A DNA stretch of 64,000 nt, taken from the NCBI GenBank assembly GCA_039583875.1, contig CM077150.1, positions 185,694,375 through 185,758,374 on the forward strand, given 5' to 3'. Under the pieces are notes generated by a model. It was not told where the DNA came from. It made no database searches and saw only the letters and a list, made by a program, of their open reading frames with translations. The position numbers and the translations under genes were made by a program. This stretch comes from Platanthera guangdongensis (lineage: Eukaryota > Streptophyta > Magnoliopsida > Asparagales > Orchidaceae). How positions within the stretch are numbered: the first letter of the stretch is position 1; each line of letters opens with the position of its first letter. Positions 45,787 through 56,556 of the stretch are shown here, piece by piece.

Positions 45787-46270
45787 GTGCAAATATCAAA
45801 AGAAAGAAAAAATTGTTGAAAGTTAAACCCCATAAGTTGGCAAGCTACTAAGTTAATTAGAATCATTGGCTACCCACCTCTCCAAAATTCATCAAGTCGT
45901 TTTTATTTGGCATTGGTTTCTACCAAACTCATGTAGAGGTCATATCAAAGCCTTAGACTACTCTTGATCTATCCTATTGGTGACGAAGTTTATCGAAAAT
46001 GAATTGTAAGGGATGTAGACAATTTGTTAAGGGCATCACATATAACACTTGAATTCTTAATTGAGCCTTATCTTATATCTATCTGATAGAATTATGAAAG
46101 TTTGAATTCTTATGGACTAGCAAGTCTAGCATCAGTCAATGAGAATTACTTGAAGCTATTTTGGTTAACTTATAATGAAGAGTCGACGGAAATGAAATTA
46201 TACTGTCATAAATCTTTGTCATATCATGATTTACAATGATTTACCTTTGCTAGGGACTAGCAAAGAACTA

Positions 46271-46282
46271 AGCATGGGGGTG
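46271..46282 (+). promoter_or_regulatory. Polypurine tract of F
   Basis: AGCATGGGGGTG directly before the 3' LTR start. Confidence 0.85.
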
Positions 46283-47744
46283 TGATAACTTCGCAAAAAG
46301 AAGTTATCTTCATCTCTATTTTAACCATTTTTAGCCATGTTATGTGAAATTTATACATGAAAAGTAGATAAAATCCAATTGCCGCATGATTTGGAGTCAA
46401 AATGTTTGTACTCTAATTGTTTATATGTTTTTATGATAGGATTCGGGGAGAATTTAAGTCAAGGATTGAAGACTAAGTATTGTGAAAAATCTGGGAAAAA
46501 AGTTACAACATATTCTCAACATTCTGGCAGGTCAAACTGTGCAGAAAAACAGAACCAGAAATGTTGCAACATATTCACAACATTTTTGGCAGTTACAGGA
46601 AATTCAAATCCGAAAATGCCAAGTTTTGGACAATTACAACCTATTTCAAAGCATCCATTCAGCATTTTAAAATGACTGGATGTGGGGCCCACTAGGAGAA
46701 AAAGAGGGAAAGTTTAAAAGAAGAAAATTTCAGCCATAAAAGGGGGGATTCTATTCTATTCTAAGGGAGCCATTAGAGGAGAAAAACTGCAGGGAGAAGA
46801 ATTTGGGAGAGGAAGAACCAGTCCAGTCTTGGCATTCGGGCTGAAGGAAACGCTTCCACATCACTGGAGAAGGGAAGATTCGCATTTCTTTTGAAATGTT
46901 TAGTAAGATCTCTTCAGTTTTGTGTTATTTTCCCGCAGTCATGAACTAAAACTCTCTAGTCTTGCATGATGAGAGTAGTATGTGTATTTTGATGATGAAC
47001 ATCTTTGATTTTGGGTTTGTTTTGTGATTATCTTTATAGATCTTGTGATTTTTATGGTGAAATTGTTGGATCATGTCTTTTTATTATATTGCGCCGCGAG
47101 AATCGAGAGAAGAGCGGCGTAACGTTAATTTAAGGGCTAGTTTATCGCAGTGCGAGAATCGAGAGATGAGCAATGTGAATCATTAACCAACATTTCGTTA
47201 TTTTTACGGCGTTTCAAGAGTCGAGAGAGGAGAAACGTGCGTGCATCACAAGATCTATTGAGTTTTGAAAAGTGAAAGAGATTTCCTTTTTATGCTTGCG
47301 AATTTGATCCTTGCACTTCATAATATTTTCGTTTTTACTAAGTTAGAGATAACTAGGGGTGCGTAGATATTAAGACTCCTTGTATCGAGAGATAAAGGTT
47401 TCTTCTTTAAAAATCATCGCAAGGTAATCCAAAGTTCAACCAAATGAAAAATTTATTTGGTCACCATCATGTTACACATATGAAATCAGAAATGCAAGGC
47501 TATTTTCTCTAATTGCTAAGAAATTACTTTAAGATCTAGTTAAATTAGTTTTAATATTTATCTAAAAGTTCTAATCTATTTTCAGAAAAATCAATTAATC
47601 GTTTTATTTGGATTCATAGAAACGGTGTAACTAGTAATTGTAAGCGCTAAACTCATCACTTCTCCGTGGGAACGATCTCACTCACTTTGTATTACTTGTA
47701 CGGCACGTATACTTGCGTTTTCAAGCTCTATTTTGCGCCCATCA
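46283..47744 (+). repeat. 3' LTR of F
   Basis: 1462-bp partner of 35541-37003. Confidence 0.94.
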
Positions 47745-47762
47745 AGTCTCTTGTGTCATTGG
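47745..47762 (-). pseudogene. 18-bp sliver of A between F and G
   Basis: tctcttgtgtcattg matches the protease/pre-integrase junction of C (9120-9134) and ends in the attgg TSD of G. Confidence 0.75.
47758..47762. repeat. Left TSD of element G (attgg)
   Basis: Exact match to 53591-53595. Confidence 0.9.
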
Positions 47763-49144
47763 TGAAAGTCCACTTAGTGTCAACTACCTTCACCTATGGG
47801 GGGGGGGGGGGGAATAGGTGTCTTGCAGCGTTTTTGCTGAATTAAAATCGTATATGCATAAGAAAACAAAACAACATAGCATAGAAAGGACAAGCAAATT
47901 ATAGTGGTTCCCCGATTTGGGTACATCCACTTTCCCCTTTCGACCTATCTCCCAACCAGGGACAACTCGGTCACTTCACCAACAAGATTGAAATCCAATC
48001 CTTGCACTAACGGAAGGAACCCTTCCACACGTAGGAGTCACCACTCCCACAACACGGGTTGCACCCAACCCTTACAACTAGGGACCAATCGGTCCGTTAC
48101 AAAGAAATTGAAAATAGATTGTATAAGAAATACAAACAACTTATGGAGACTAAGGTGTCCCTCTTCGTTTGATGACGCATTCTTGAAGTCAACGAAGAGT
48201 CCACAACCCTAGATCTCACTTGGAGAGGATCTCTCCCGAAACCGGCGGCGGCAAGAAGGGCGGCGGCTTGGTTCTCGGGATCGGCGGCGACAACGGCGTG
48301 CTGCGGCTGTTCTTTGGAGATTCAATCTTCGTAGCAAAGCTAGCAAGATCTTCCAACGGTCACACTAGGATCGATCGTCTCGATCGATTCGGAAGGGGAA
48401 GGTTTTCCCGATCAACGAATCAAGAGACAAAGGATCTCTGGTTAGACGCGTGAGACGCAGTGCTTGGCTGAGCTTCTGTCGCCGAGAGATCTGGAAGAAA
48501 CCACGATCAAAAGTCGGCGATCAACTGCACGAGCGGCGACGACGGCGGCGGAGAAGGATTTCCGATCTAGGTCACGTCGGCGGCTCGGCTTCTTCCTTTT
48601 TCAAATTCTTCTCCTTTTATTGTTCAAAAATACAGATGTATTTATACATTAGGTCTTCAAGATGACCGTTGTGGGCCCCACCAACAAGAAACCCCAAGCC
48701 CGGTTCAAAACAGCGCCAGCGGCTGAGTCCGGTCCAGCGGGTTCCAGAAATTCGCCTAAGTCAAAATCGGCGAAAATCGAAGGTCATTCGGCGAGAATCA
48801 GCCAGTGATTCTCAACGATTTTGACTTAGCGACAGATTTGCACGCTCTGATTTAGCCGGATAGAGACAGCGAGAATCAGCCAGTGATTCTCGACGATTCG
48901 GCGAGAATCACTTGGTGATTCTCGTCGATTATTACTTCGACGATTTTTCGTCTTTCCACCCATGAGCTGCTCTTTGACCCATCCTTGCTCCTTGTCTGCT
49001 CTTGCATTATCATAGCCCTGTACTTGAAAATAAGTACACTCCAATAGAGAGAGTACACGTAGGCCAACACACTGATCTGCTCAACGAGGGATTACGTCGC
49101 GCAGACTCGTGTATATTGACCTACTGCACACTGACATTGGTGTG
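47763..49144 (-). repeat. Truncated 3' LTR of G
   Basis: Matches 51970 onward up to cattggtgtg. The last part of the LTR is missing. It holds a 15-G run at 47798-47812. Confidence 0.9.
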
Positions 49145-49160
49145 GACTGTATAAATTGAG
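49145..49160. other. Filler at the G deletion junction
   Basis: About 16 bases, gactgtataaattgag, match neither parent side and sit between LTR and protease sequence. Such filler is usual in end-joining repair. Confidence 0.7.
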
Positions 49161-49580
49161 TGCACTGCCTTTTGCTACTAGGCATACGGGGGTAGATGAA
49201 TCTAAGCTAAGAAAATCTAAGCAGAAGATATTTCTGCTCCTAATGCCTGATAATACCGTCTCAGAAGAGGCACATGATATTATCAGGCATTTATCCTTGC
49301 AGAACTTAACGTCATAACCTTTATCACATAACTGACTTACACTGATCAGGTTATGGTTTAACCCTTCAACATAGGTCACGTCGGTGATAGAGATTATACC
49401 GTTGGAAATCATACCGTAATCTCCGGTGACTCCTCGATCTGACCCCCCAAAGATGACTTTGGGTTCATTCTCGATTGGAGTGTAATCACGCAGCAGGCTT
49501 CTTGTCCCAGTCATATGCCGGGAGCATCCACTGTCCAAGTACCATATTGGAGTTTTGGTGGCCTTTGGACATTCCTGCAA
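49161..49580 (-). pseudogene. Protease of G
   Basis: IWYLDSGCSRHMTG is intact, including the Trp that is a stop in C. ISVSQLCDKGYDVKF and DSSTPVCLVAKGSAL follow, then the deletion. It starts +1 to gag after a T-rich TTGCAG. Confidence 0.87.
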
Positions 49581-49587
49581 AACAAAA

Positions 49588-51906
49588 TTAATTTCCCTTA
49601 GGAACCCAATCGAACTTGGGTCCTAGATTCTTGGTTAGCATACTCCCCCTCGGGCGGTTAACCCTACGAGTGGTCGGCCTCGCATTGCTAACATAAGGAG
49701 TCTCGTTATACCTCGGATTAAACCAACAATCCACGGCAAAGTGACCGACTTTGCCACAACACCAATAGTCAAATCTGTTGTACCTCATCCTAGGCTCCTG
49801 CTTTACCCTGGGAATGGTGGGTACAGCCGGGGCCTTGGATCTGGAGGTGGAGGCATCATAGTGATTGCAGTCACATGACTTCTTCACCTTCTATTCCATC
49901 AGTATAACAGGCTTGGCTTTTGGTGCCTGCTTTCTATTGTGGCCGCTAGAGAATTGACCATAATTTCTCATGTGGATTTCCTCATAAGGTGTCTTGAAGA
50001 CACTCTCACCGAAGTTGCGGCGAAAAGTCCAACCATCATATCGGCTCTTTGGCTTTGCAACCGAGGGCCGGAAATGATGACCAAAGGTTGACTCAAAGTC
50101 ATGTTGGTTGTAGGGAAAGCTAGGCTTTCTGAACGCAACAGGACTGAGTGGGGCCTTTCCCTTTTCTGCAACAGAGACCTTCTTGGCGGCCTTATTCTTT
50201 CTCTGGTTCATGTTTCTCCTGGATGAGGAACCAGATACCCCTACATGCCGCAAGCCAGCTCCTTTGGCCTGTGCAGAGAAGGTATCAACTAATGGAAGAA
50301 CTGTTTTTGGCAAAGAGAAGCTCTTGACGATCTTCCTTTCTGCCGCAAGTTATTCTTCCAACTTGTCGACTTCCTCCTGCTTAAGATCAAGGAGCTTAAG
50401 AGACTCTGAATGCTTTGAAGTCAGGTCTAGGTGCTCCTGTCGGAGAGAGATCAAACTGGTGATCTCTTCCCTTAGGGAGACACTCTCTCCCTTAAGGAAT
50501 TTCACTTCCTTTTTCTCAGCCTTCAATCTCTTACGGCACTCCTCGAAAGTGTTGAGCAGAAGCTCATACTTCTCGAGGAGCTCCGCTTCACGGGCCGAAG
50601 GGCTATCCTCAGGGTCATCATCCTGAGTCTCAGGATCAGATTCAGAGTCGGAGAGAGGGGTGTGAGCTTTTACCTTCCCAGTAAATGGGGGGCATTCTCC
50701 TTCTGAGTCGGAGCGACCCACCAGCCCGAAGTAGGCTTCCTCATCATCACTGGAGTCTGAGGAATCAGACTCACTCAGTGTCTTTGGCTTTTTGGCGATG
50801 TAGCTCCTCTCTTTCTTCTTATCTCTAGAGGACTTGTGCTCCTCTCCCTTCCCCTTTTCTCTCTTGCCTTGGTGGCAGTCGGCCACGACGTGTCCTGGCT
50901 TATTGCATCCAAAACAAATAATGTTAGATGAGAGATGTTTGTTCGGTTTAGAAGCATATCTGTCAGAAGAATAATTTTTCTTCTGATGCCTGGAGGAGGA
51001 GCCGTCTCTCTTTCTTTGATTCCTCATCTTGAGGAACTTCTTGAATTCTCGGGTGATGAGGGAGAAATCTTACTCTGACAACTCTGAGCTGGAGGAGCAT
51101 GGCTCGGAGACCTCCTCCTCATCCTTTTTCCCGGCACGGTATGAAACCGCACCCTTGCCCTTCCTGGAGTGAATGGCTTTTAGGGCCACAGTCTTTTCCT
51201 TGGCTGCAGCCTTCTTTACTTCTTCTTCTGCTTTCCTGGTGTTCAGTTGAAGCTCATAGGACATCAGCTTCCCAAAAAGAATTTGCGGGTCTGTTTCAGC
51301 AAGTCTGCCAAATTCTCGGATGGCACAGATCTTTGTGTCACATTCCTTAGTAAGGGACCTAAGGAATTTATCATTAAGTTCACCATCAGTGAACACTCTT
51401 CCATATCCTTTGAGGGCATTGACAATCTTGAGGAAGTTCTCGAAGGTGACTCCGATCTCTTCCTTAGGCCCTTGTCTGAAGGCCTCATATTTCTTGTTCA
51501 GGAGGGATCTCCGATCATCCCTCACTTCATCAGTGCCCTCCATTAGGATAATCAGGCAGTGCCAGATCTCCTTTGCTGTCCTGCAGTTGCAGAACTTCTG
51601 CATCATTGAGTCATCGACCGCGCTGACCAGAATGTTCTGCGCCTTCTTGTCAAGTCCCACCAGCACCATCTCGTCCTTGTTCATTTCAAAAATTTTTTTT
51701 GGCACTTTCTTGGTAGGATCAATGGTGGAGGCCTTAGTGGGGACATAAGGTCCCTCCTCCACGATCATGAAGAGTCGGGGATCGACCGCTTCCATGTAGA
51801 ACCTAATCCTTTCCTTCACGATAGGAAAGTTTAGCCTGGTGCACACTAGGATCTTGCATGTGTACTTGAGTCCGTCCATAGTAGAAGTCTGCCTTCTTCT
51901 TGACAC
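49588..51906 (-). pseudogene. Gag of G
   Basis: Same architecture as C: gag domain (ALDKKAQNI-type region, ILVSAVDDSMMQKFCNCRTA), knuckle CFGCNKPGHVVADC, acidic region, coiled coil and knuckle-like CWCCGKVGHFAVDC. Stops: TAA after SSSELSE (about 51070), one in the coiled coil after VDKLEE (about 50351, Gln expected) and one after AKPVILME (about 49890). Positions that are stops in C (11586, 11444, 10716) are coding here, so the copies decayed independently. Confidence 0.86.
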
Positions 51907-51956
51907 TAGTGGCAGGAACTTACTTAAGGCGTTAACCTATTTGTTGAGTAACCTCG

Positions 51957-51969
51957 CTTTGATACCACT
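51957..51969 (-). promoter_or_regulatory. Primer binding site of G
   Basis: Minus strand TGGTATCAAAGCG, better preserved than in C. Confidence 0.82.
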
Positions 51970-53100
51970 TGAAAGTCCACTTAGTGTCAACTACCTTCAC
52001 CTATGGGGGGGGGGGGGAATAGGTGTCTTGCAGCATTTTTGCGGAATTAAAATCGTACCTGCACAAGAAAACAAAACAACACAGCACAGAAATGACACAA
52101 GCAAATTATAGTGGTTCCCCGATTTGGGTACATCCACTTTCCCCCTTCGACCTATCTCCCAACCAGGGACGACTCGGTCACTTCACCAACAGGATTGAAA
52201 TCCAATCCTTGCACTAACGGAAGGAACCCTTCCACACGTAGGAGTCAACACTCCCACAACACGGGTTGCACCCAACCCTTACAACTAGGGACCAATCGGT
52301 CTGTTACAAAGCAATTGAAAATAGATTGTATAAGAAATACAAACAACTTATGGAGACTAAGGTGTCCCTCTTCGTTTGATGACGCGTTCTTGAAGTCAAC
52401 GAAGAGTCCATAACCCTAGATCTCACTTGGAGAGGATCTCTCCCGAAACCGGCGGCGGCAAGAAGGGCGGCGGCTTGGTTCTCGGGATCGGCGGCGACAA
52501 CGGCGTGCTGCGGCTGTTCTTTGGAGATTCAATCTTCGTAGCAAAGCTAGCAAGATCTTCCAACGGTCACACTAGGATCGATCGTCTCGATCGATTCGGA
52601 AGGGGAAGGTTTTCCCGATCAACGAATCAAGAGACAAAGGATCTCTGGTTAGACGCGTGAGACGCAGTGCTTGGCTGAGCTTCTGTCGCCGGGAGATCTG
52701 GAAGAAACCACGATCAAAAGCCGGCGATCAACTGCACGAGTGGTGACGACGGCGGCGAAGAATGATTTCCGATCTAGGTCACGTCGGCGGCTCGGCTTCT
52801 TCCTTTTTCAAATTCTTCTCCTTTTAGTGTTCAAAAATATAGATGTATTTATACATTAGGTCTTCAAGATGACCGTTGTGGGCCCCACCAACAAGAAACC
52901 CCAAGCCCGGTTCAAAACAGCGCCAGCGGCTGAGTCCGGTCCAGCGGGTTCCAGAAATTCGCCTAAGTCAAAATCGGCGAGAATCGAAGGTCATTCGGCG
53001 AGAATCAGCCAGTGATTCTCGTCGATTTTGACTTAGCGATAGATTTGCACGCTCTGATTTAGCCGGATAGAGACGGCGAGAATCAGCCAGTGATTCTCGA

Positions 53101-53138
53101 CGATTCGGCGAGAATCACTAGTGATTCTCGCCGAATCG
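53101..53138. repeat. 38-bp perfect palindrome in the G 5' LTR
   Basis: Centred on actagt, with arms cggcgagaatc and gattctcgccg extended by cgatt/aatcg. The C copies of this segment are less perfect. Confidence 0.9.
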
Positions 53139-53306
53139 GCGAGAATCACTTGGTGATTCTCGTCAATTATTACTTAGACGATTTTTCGTCTTTCCACCCA
53201 TGAGCTGCACTTTGACCCCGAATCGGCGAGAATCACTTGGTGATTCTCGTCGATTATTACTTAGACGATTTTTCGTATTTCCACCCATGAGCTGCTCTTT
53301 GACCCA
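53133..53306. repeat. 87-bp tandem duplication in the G 5' LTR
   Basis: Two units beginning gaatcggcgagaatcacttgg-like sequence and running to ctttgaccc, absent from C and from the G 3' LTR. Confidence 0.85.
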
Positions 53307-53590
53307 TCCTTGCTCCTTGTCTGCTCTTACATTATCACAGTCCTGTACTTGAAAATAAGTACACTCCAATAGAGAGAGTACACGTAGGCCAACACACTGA
53401 TCTGCTCAATGAGGGATTACGTCACGCAGACACGTATATATTGACCTACTGCACCCTGACATTGGTGTGTACTTAGCGTGGAATAACTGCAAGCACAACT
53501 TAAAAGATTTCATCAAATACATTGTCTATTTACCTTAGCTTGTTCAGGGGCTTCTTCAAATCAGGTACGTTGTGGATACAATACCCAACA

Positions 53591-53595
53591 ATTGG
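53591..53595. repeat. Right TSD of element G (attgg)
   Basis: Pairs with 47758-47762. Confidence 0.9.
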
Positions 53596-54026
53596 TCACC
53601 AAGAGACGCACTATCTTTATCCAAAAAGCACACTGGTGTAGAAGAGTCTATGCAAATGAAATTCAAACAAAATATATTCCTACTACGAGTGCCTGATAGA
53701 ATCATTTCCATATTGTCAACTGATTTTATCAGGCACTTATCTGCATGAAATTCAACTACGTATCTTTTATCGTAGAGCTGGCTTATGCTTATAAGTTTGT
53801 GTTCCAATCCTTTAACATAAGCCACATCTGAGAAGGATACACTACCGTTAGTAATCATACCATAGCCTTTAGTAATTCCTCGGTCTAAACCTCCAAAGAT
53901 GACCTTTGGCCTATTCAAGACTAGAGAATAGTTCTGAAGAAGGCATCTTGTCCCGGTCATATGCCGAGAGCATCCACTGTCCAAATACCAGATATGAGTT
54001 TTGGTGTCCCATGGACATACCTGCAA
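53596..54026 (-). pseudogene. Protease of A
   Basis: IWYLDSGCSRHMTGTR at the front, VIFGGLDRGITKGYG and LISISQLYDKRYVVEF behind, and DSSTPVCFLDKDSASLGDQ at the G insertion point. It is open over this length and diverged from C. Upstream, gag ends WVPKAN-stop and TTGCAGG recurs. Confidence 0.85.
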
Positions 54027-54033
54027 TCACAAA

Positions 54034-56319
54034 TCAATTTGCCTTAGGAACCCAAACACGTTTGGGTCCTTGGTCTATAGTTAGAACACTCTCCCTACGA
54101 GTATTAGTATTATGAGTGGTCTTTCTCACATTCCTAACTTGAGGAGTTACAAAATTTTTGGAATTAAAGCAGCAATCAATGACAAAGTGACCAATTTTAC
54201 CATAGCACCAACAATCAAACATGTTGTATCTTTGCCTGATATTCTCCTGCTTGACCTTTTGAGATTGTGGTCTAGCAGGGGCAGCGGTCCTGGAGGAAGA
54301 AGCTTCATGGTGATGACAATCACATGTCTTCTTCTCCTTAAGAGGCTTTTCTACAATAGGCTTTACTTTTGGTGCCTTCTTGATGTTATGACCATGATTA
54401 TAAGGGTCATAGCTTTGAAGAGTAATTTCTACATAAGGCGCCTTAAAGACACTTTCACCGAAGTTTCGGGGACGAGTCCATCCTTGGTAACGAGACTTGG
54501 GCTCTACATAAGTAGGCCTAACAAAGTGACCATAGGACGAGTCAAGATCAAACACGTTCGTTGGAAATATAACTTTCTTAAAAGAAGTTTGATCTTGAGG
54601 AGCTTTCCACTTCTCCTTGGCCAAAGCCTTCTTGGCCGCCTTATTCTTTCTCTGAGCCTTATTACTTCTACAAGATTTACTAGGAGCATCAACTTGTCCT
54701 AGCCCAGTACCTTTGGGCTTAGCTGAGAATTCAGCAACAAAAGGATGGAGAGTCTTGGGCTTTGAGAAACTTTCAACAAGTTTTTTTTCCGCTGCAAGTT
54801 GTTCTTCCAGTTCTTTTATGATCTTCTCCTTCAGATCTAGGTGCTCGAGAGCCTTATTGTATTCTTTAATGGCAGCATTGAAGTTCTCTTTGAGTGATTC
54901 CATCTTGGTGACTTCCTCTCTCAGAGTGCTCTCTTGAGCCTTGAGAGACTTTATCTCTTTGGCTTGAGTTTTCACGACCCTTCAACATTTGTTGTAAGCC
55001 TTGATCAACTCTTTGTACTGGGCTATGAGTTCAGACTCATCGTCAAAAGAGCTGTCCTCGTGATCATGTCCAGAAGCATCAGAATCAGAAAGAGGAGTAT
55101 GAGAATTTACCTTCCAAGTGAACTGGGGTTCTTGTTCATCATCAGTTTGTGCCATTAGCCCGAAGTAGGCTTCCTCTTCTTCACTTGACTCAGATGAGTC
55201 AGATTCGCTAAGAGTTTCGCCATTCTTGGCTACAAGGCTTCTTTCTGTCATCTTCTTATTATATGAGGATTTCTTTTCCTCTCTCTTTCCACCCTCCTTC
55301 TTCTTGTGAGGGTAATCAGCGATGATGTGACCTGACGTATTGCAACAGTAGCAAACGATGTTAGTAGAAATATGTTTATTCTATTTACTATTATACCTGT
55401 CATGGCTACTTGAACCTTTCTTGTATCGATCACCATCATGATGTGATCTTCTATGTGAGGCATCCTTGCCTCTCCACTGCTTCTTCTTGTTCAACAATTT
55501 CTTGAACTGCCTTGAGAGTTGAGAAAACTCTCCTTCAGATAATTCTGAGCCAGAGGTGCTTGGCTCTAAAGTTTCTTCTTCACTATCTTCCTGTGCAGGA
55601 GCAGGTGAAGCAGCTTTAATCTTCCTTCAAAGCAACAGACTTCTCCTTGGTTGACGACCGGCTCTTCTCTTCTTCAGCTTTTCTGGAATTGATCTGCAGC
55701 TCATATGACATCAGCTTCCCGAAGAGATTTTGAGGGTCAGTCTCTGCCAACTTCCCAAACTCCCTGATAGCACAGACTTTATTGTCCCACTCCTTAGTCA
55801 GGGACCTTAGAAACTTATCATTCAGCTCACCATTTGTGAAGATCCGGCCATATACTCGTAGGTCATTAACAATCTTGAAGAAATTCTCAAAGGTATCTGC
55901 AATTGAATCCTTTGATCATTATCGGAAGGCTTCATACTTTTTGTTCAATAGGGATCTTCTGTCATCCCTAACTTTTTCAGTGCCTTCCATCATGGTGATA
56001 AGAGACTTACACATCTCCTTAGAAGATTGGCAGTGAATCAAATTCTACAGCATTGAATCATCGACTGCACTTGCTATAATATTTTTAGCTTTCTTGTCCA
56101 ACGAGACAAGTGCAATCTCATCTTTATCTATATCCATCAATTTTTTTGGAACCTTTTTAGTAGGATCAATAGTGGAGATGGTCATTGGAACATAAGAACC
56201 TTCCTCAACAATCATGAAGATCCTTGGATCTACAGCTTCCATGAAGAACTTATTCTTTTCTTTCAACATGGGAAAGTTAGTCTGTGAGGAAGCTTGGTAA
56301 AATCCTTGCCCTTGTCCAT
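54034..56319 (-). pseudogene. Gag of A
   Basis: Best start is ATG at 56319 (MDKGKDFTKLP), followed by a one-base frame change into NKFFMEAVDPRIFMIVEEG. A TAG at about 56047 stands where C-family gag has Gln. Knuckle 1 reads CYCCNTSGHIIADY, so its last Cys is lost. An acidic stretch (SDSSESSEEEEAYFGLM), a TGA at about 54980 (Arg expected) and a coiled coil follow. Knuckle 2 is CWCYGKIGHFVIDC with one altered spacer residue. It ends WVPKAN. Confidence 0.83.
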
Positions 56320-56391
56320 GCTTGGATAACTCTAAAGACAACTTTAGGGCAGATCTGTTCAAGGTGTTAACCTTTTATTGAACAACCTCCC

Positions 56392-56401
56392 CCTGATACC
56401 A
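56392..56401 (-). promoter_or_regulatory. Primer binding site of A
   Basis: Minus strand TGGTATCAGG, about 8 bases from the inferred LTR edge. Confidence 0.7.
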
Positions 56402-56409
56402 ATTAAAAA

Positions 56410-56556
56410 TGTTTTAAGTTGTCTTACCTAAATCACCTAGAGTGGGGTGAATAGGTGAGTTGTGCGTCTTTTGCGGAATAAAAAATTTAGCGATCTATGC
56501 ACAGAAAATTAAACCAAGCAATCACATACGACATCAAGAATTATAGTGGTTCCCTA
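56410..56556 (-). repeat. Partial 5' LTR of A
   Basis: 147 bp resembling the C LTR edge (gaataggtg, ttttgcggaat, attatagtggttccc) before H interrupts it. The exact LTR terminus (tgttttaag at 56410) is inferred. Confidence 0.65.

Larger units (their letters stand above)
44512..46270 (+). other. 3' non-coding region of F
   Basis: About 1.76 kb, AT-rich, no supported ORF. It contains a 53-bp direct repeat (45650-45702 and 45734-45786) and a copy of the polypurine-tract neighbourhood at 45145-45172. Confidence 0.8.
35541..47744 (+). mobile_element. Element F: Athila-type Ty3/gypsy with env-like ORF
   Basis: 12.2 kb with 1463 and 1462-bp LTRs differing at about a dozen sites by eye (under 1 percent), the youngest pair here. 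The tRNA-Asp-type primer site TGGCGCCGTTGCCGGGGA and the atgggggtg polypurine tract are Athila/Tat traits. Order: gag-protease, RT-RNase H-integrase, spacer, env-like ORF, long spacer. It sits in A; the flanks rejoin A sequence comparable to C (aatatatg then tctcttgtgtcattg), but the TSD is not clean. Confidence 0.93.
47763..53590 (-). mobile_element. Element G: C-family copia with pol deleted
   Basis: LTRs and gag are close to C, with perfect TSD attgg. The internal region jumps from the 3' LTR (cut at 49144) to the end of protease, removing the equivalent of C 5975-9146: integrase, RT, RNase H and the polypurine tracts. It keeps 5' LTR, primer site, gag and protease. A remaining 5' LTR could still be transcribed, but the missing 3' LTR start and polypurine tract prevent normal replication. 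Confidence 0.92.
51970..53590 (-). repeat. 5' LTR of G
   Basis: 1621 bp, about 90 bp longer than the C LTR because of an 87-bp tandem duplication (units from 53133 and 53220). It contains a minus-strand TATAAATA at 52846-52853, a 13-G run at 52005-52017 and a 38-bp perfect palindrome at 53101-53138. Confidence 0.92.
1..56556 (-). mobile_element. Element A: Sirevirus-like copia retrotransposon, outer host of the nest
   Basis: A is present only as pieces at 1-3245, 32789-35540, 47745-47762 and 53591-56556; everything between is younger insertions. Read right to left, the pieces give 5' LTR fragment, tRNA-Met primer site, gag, protease, integrase, RT/RNase H, a repeat-rich spacer and an env-like ORF. 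The pieces join cleanly: the B insertion lies between the RNase H end and the spacer, and the G insertion is flanked by attgg on both sides. The long gag with two zinc knuckles and a coiled coil, plus an ORF after pol, points to the Sirevirus (SIRE/Maximus) group; that clade name is inferred. The 3' LTR lies left of the window and the rest of the 5' LTR lies beyond H. Confidence 0.75.
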
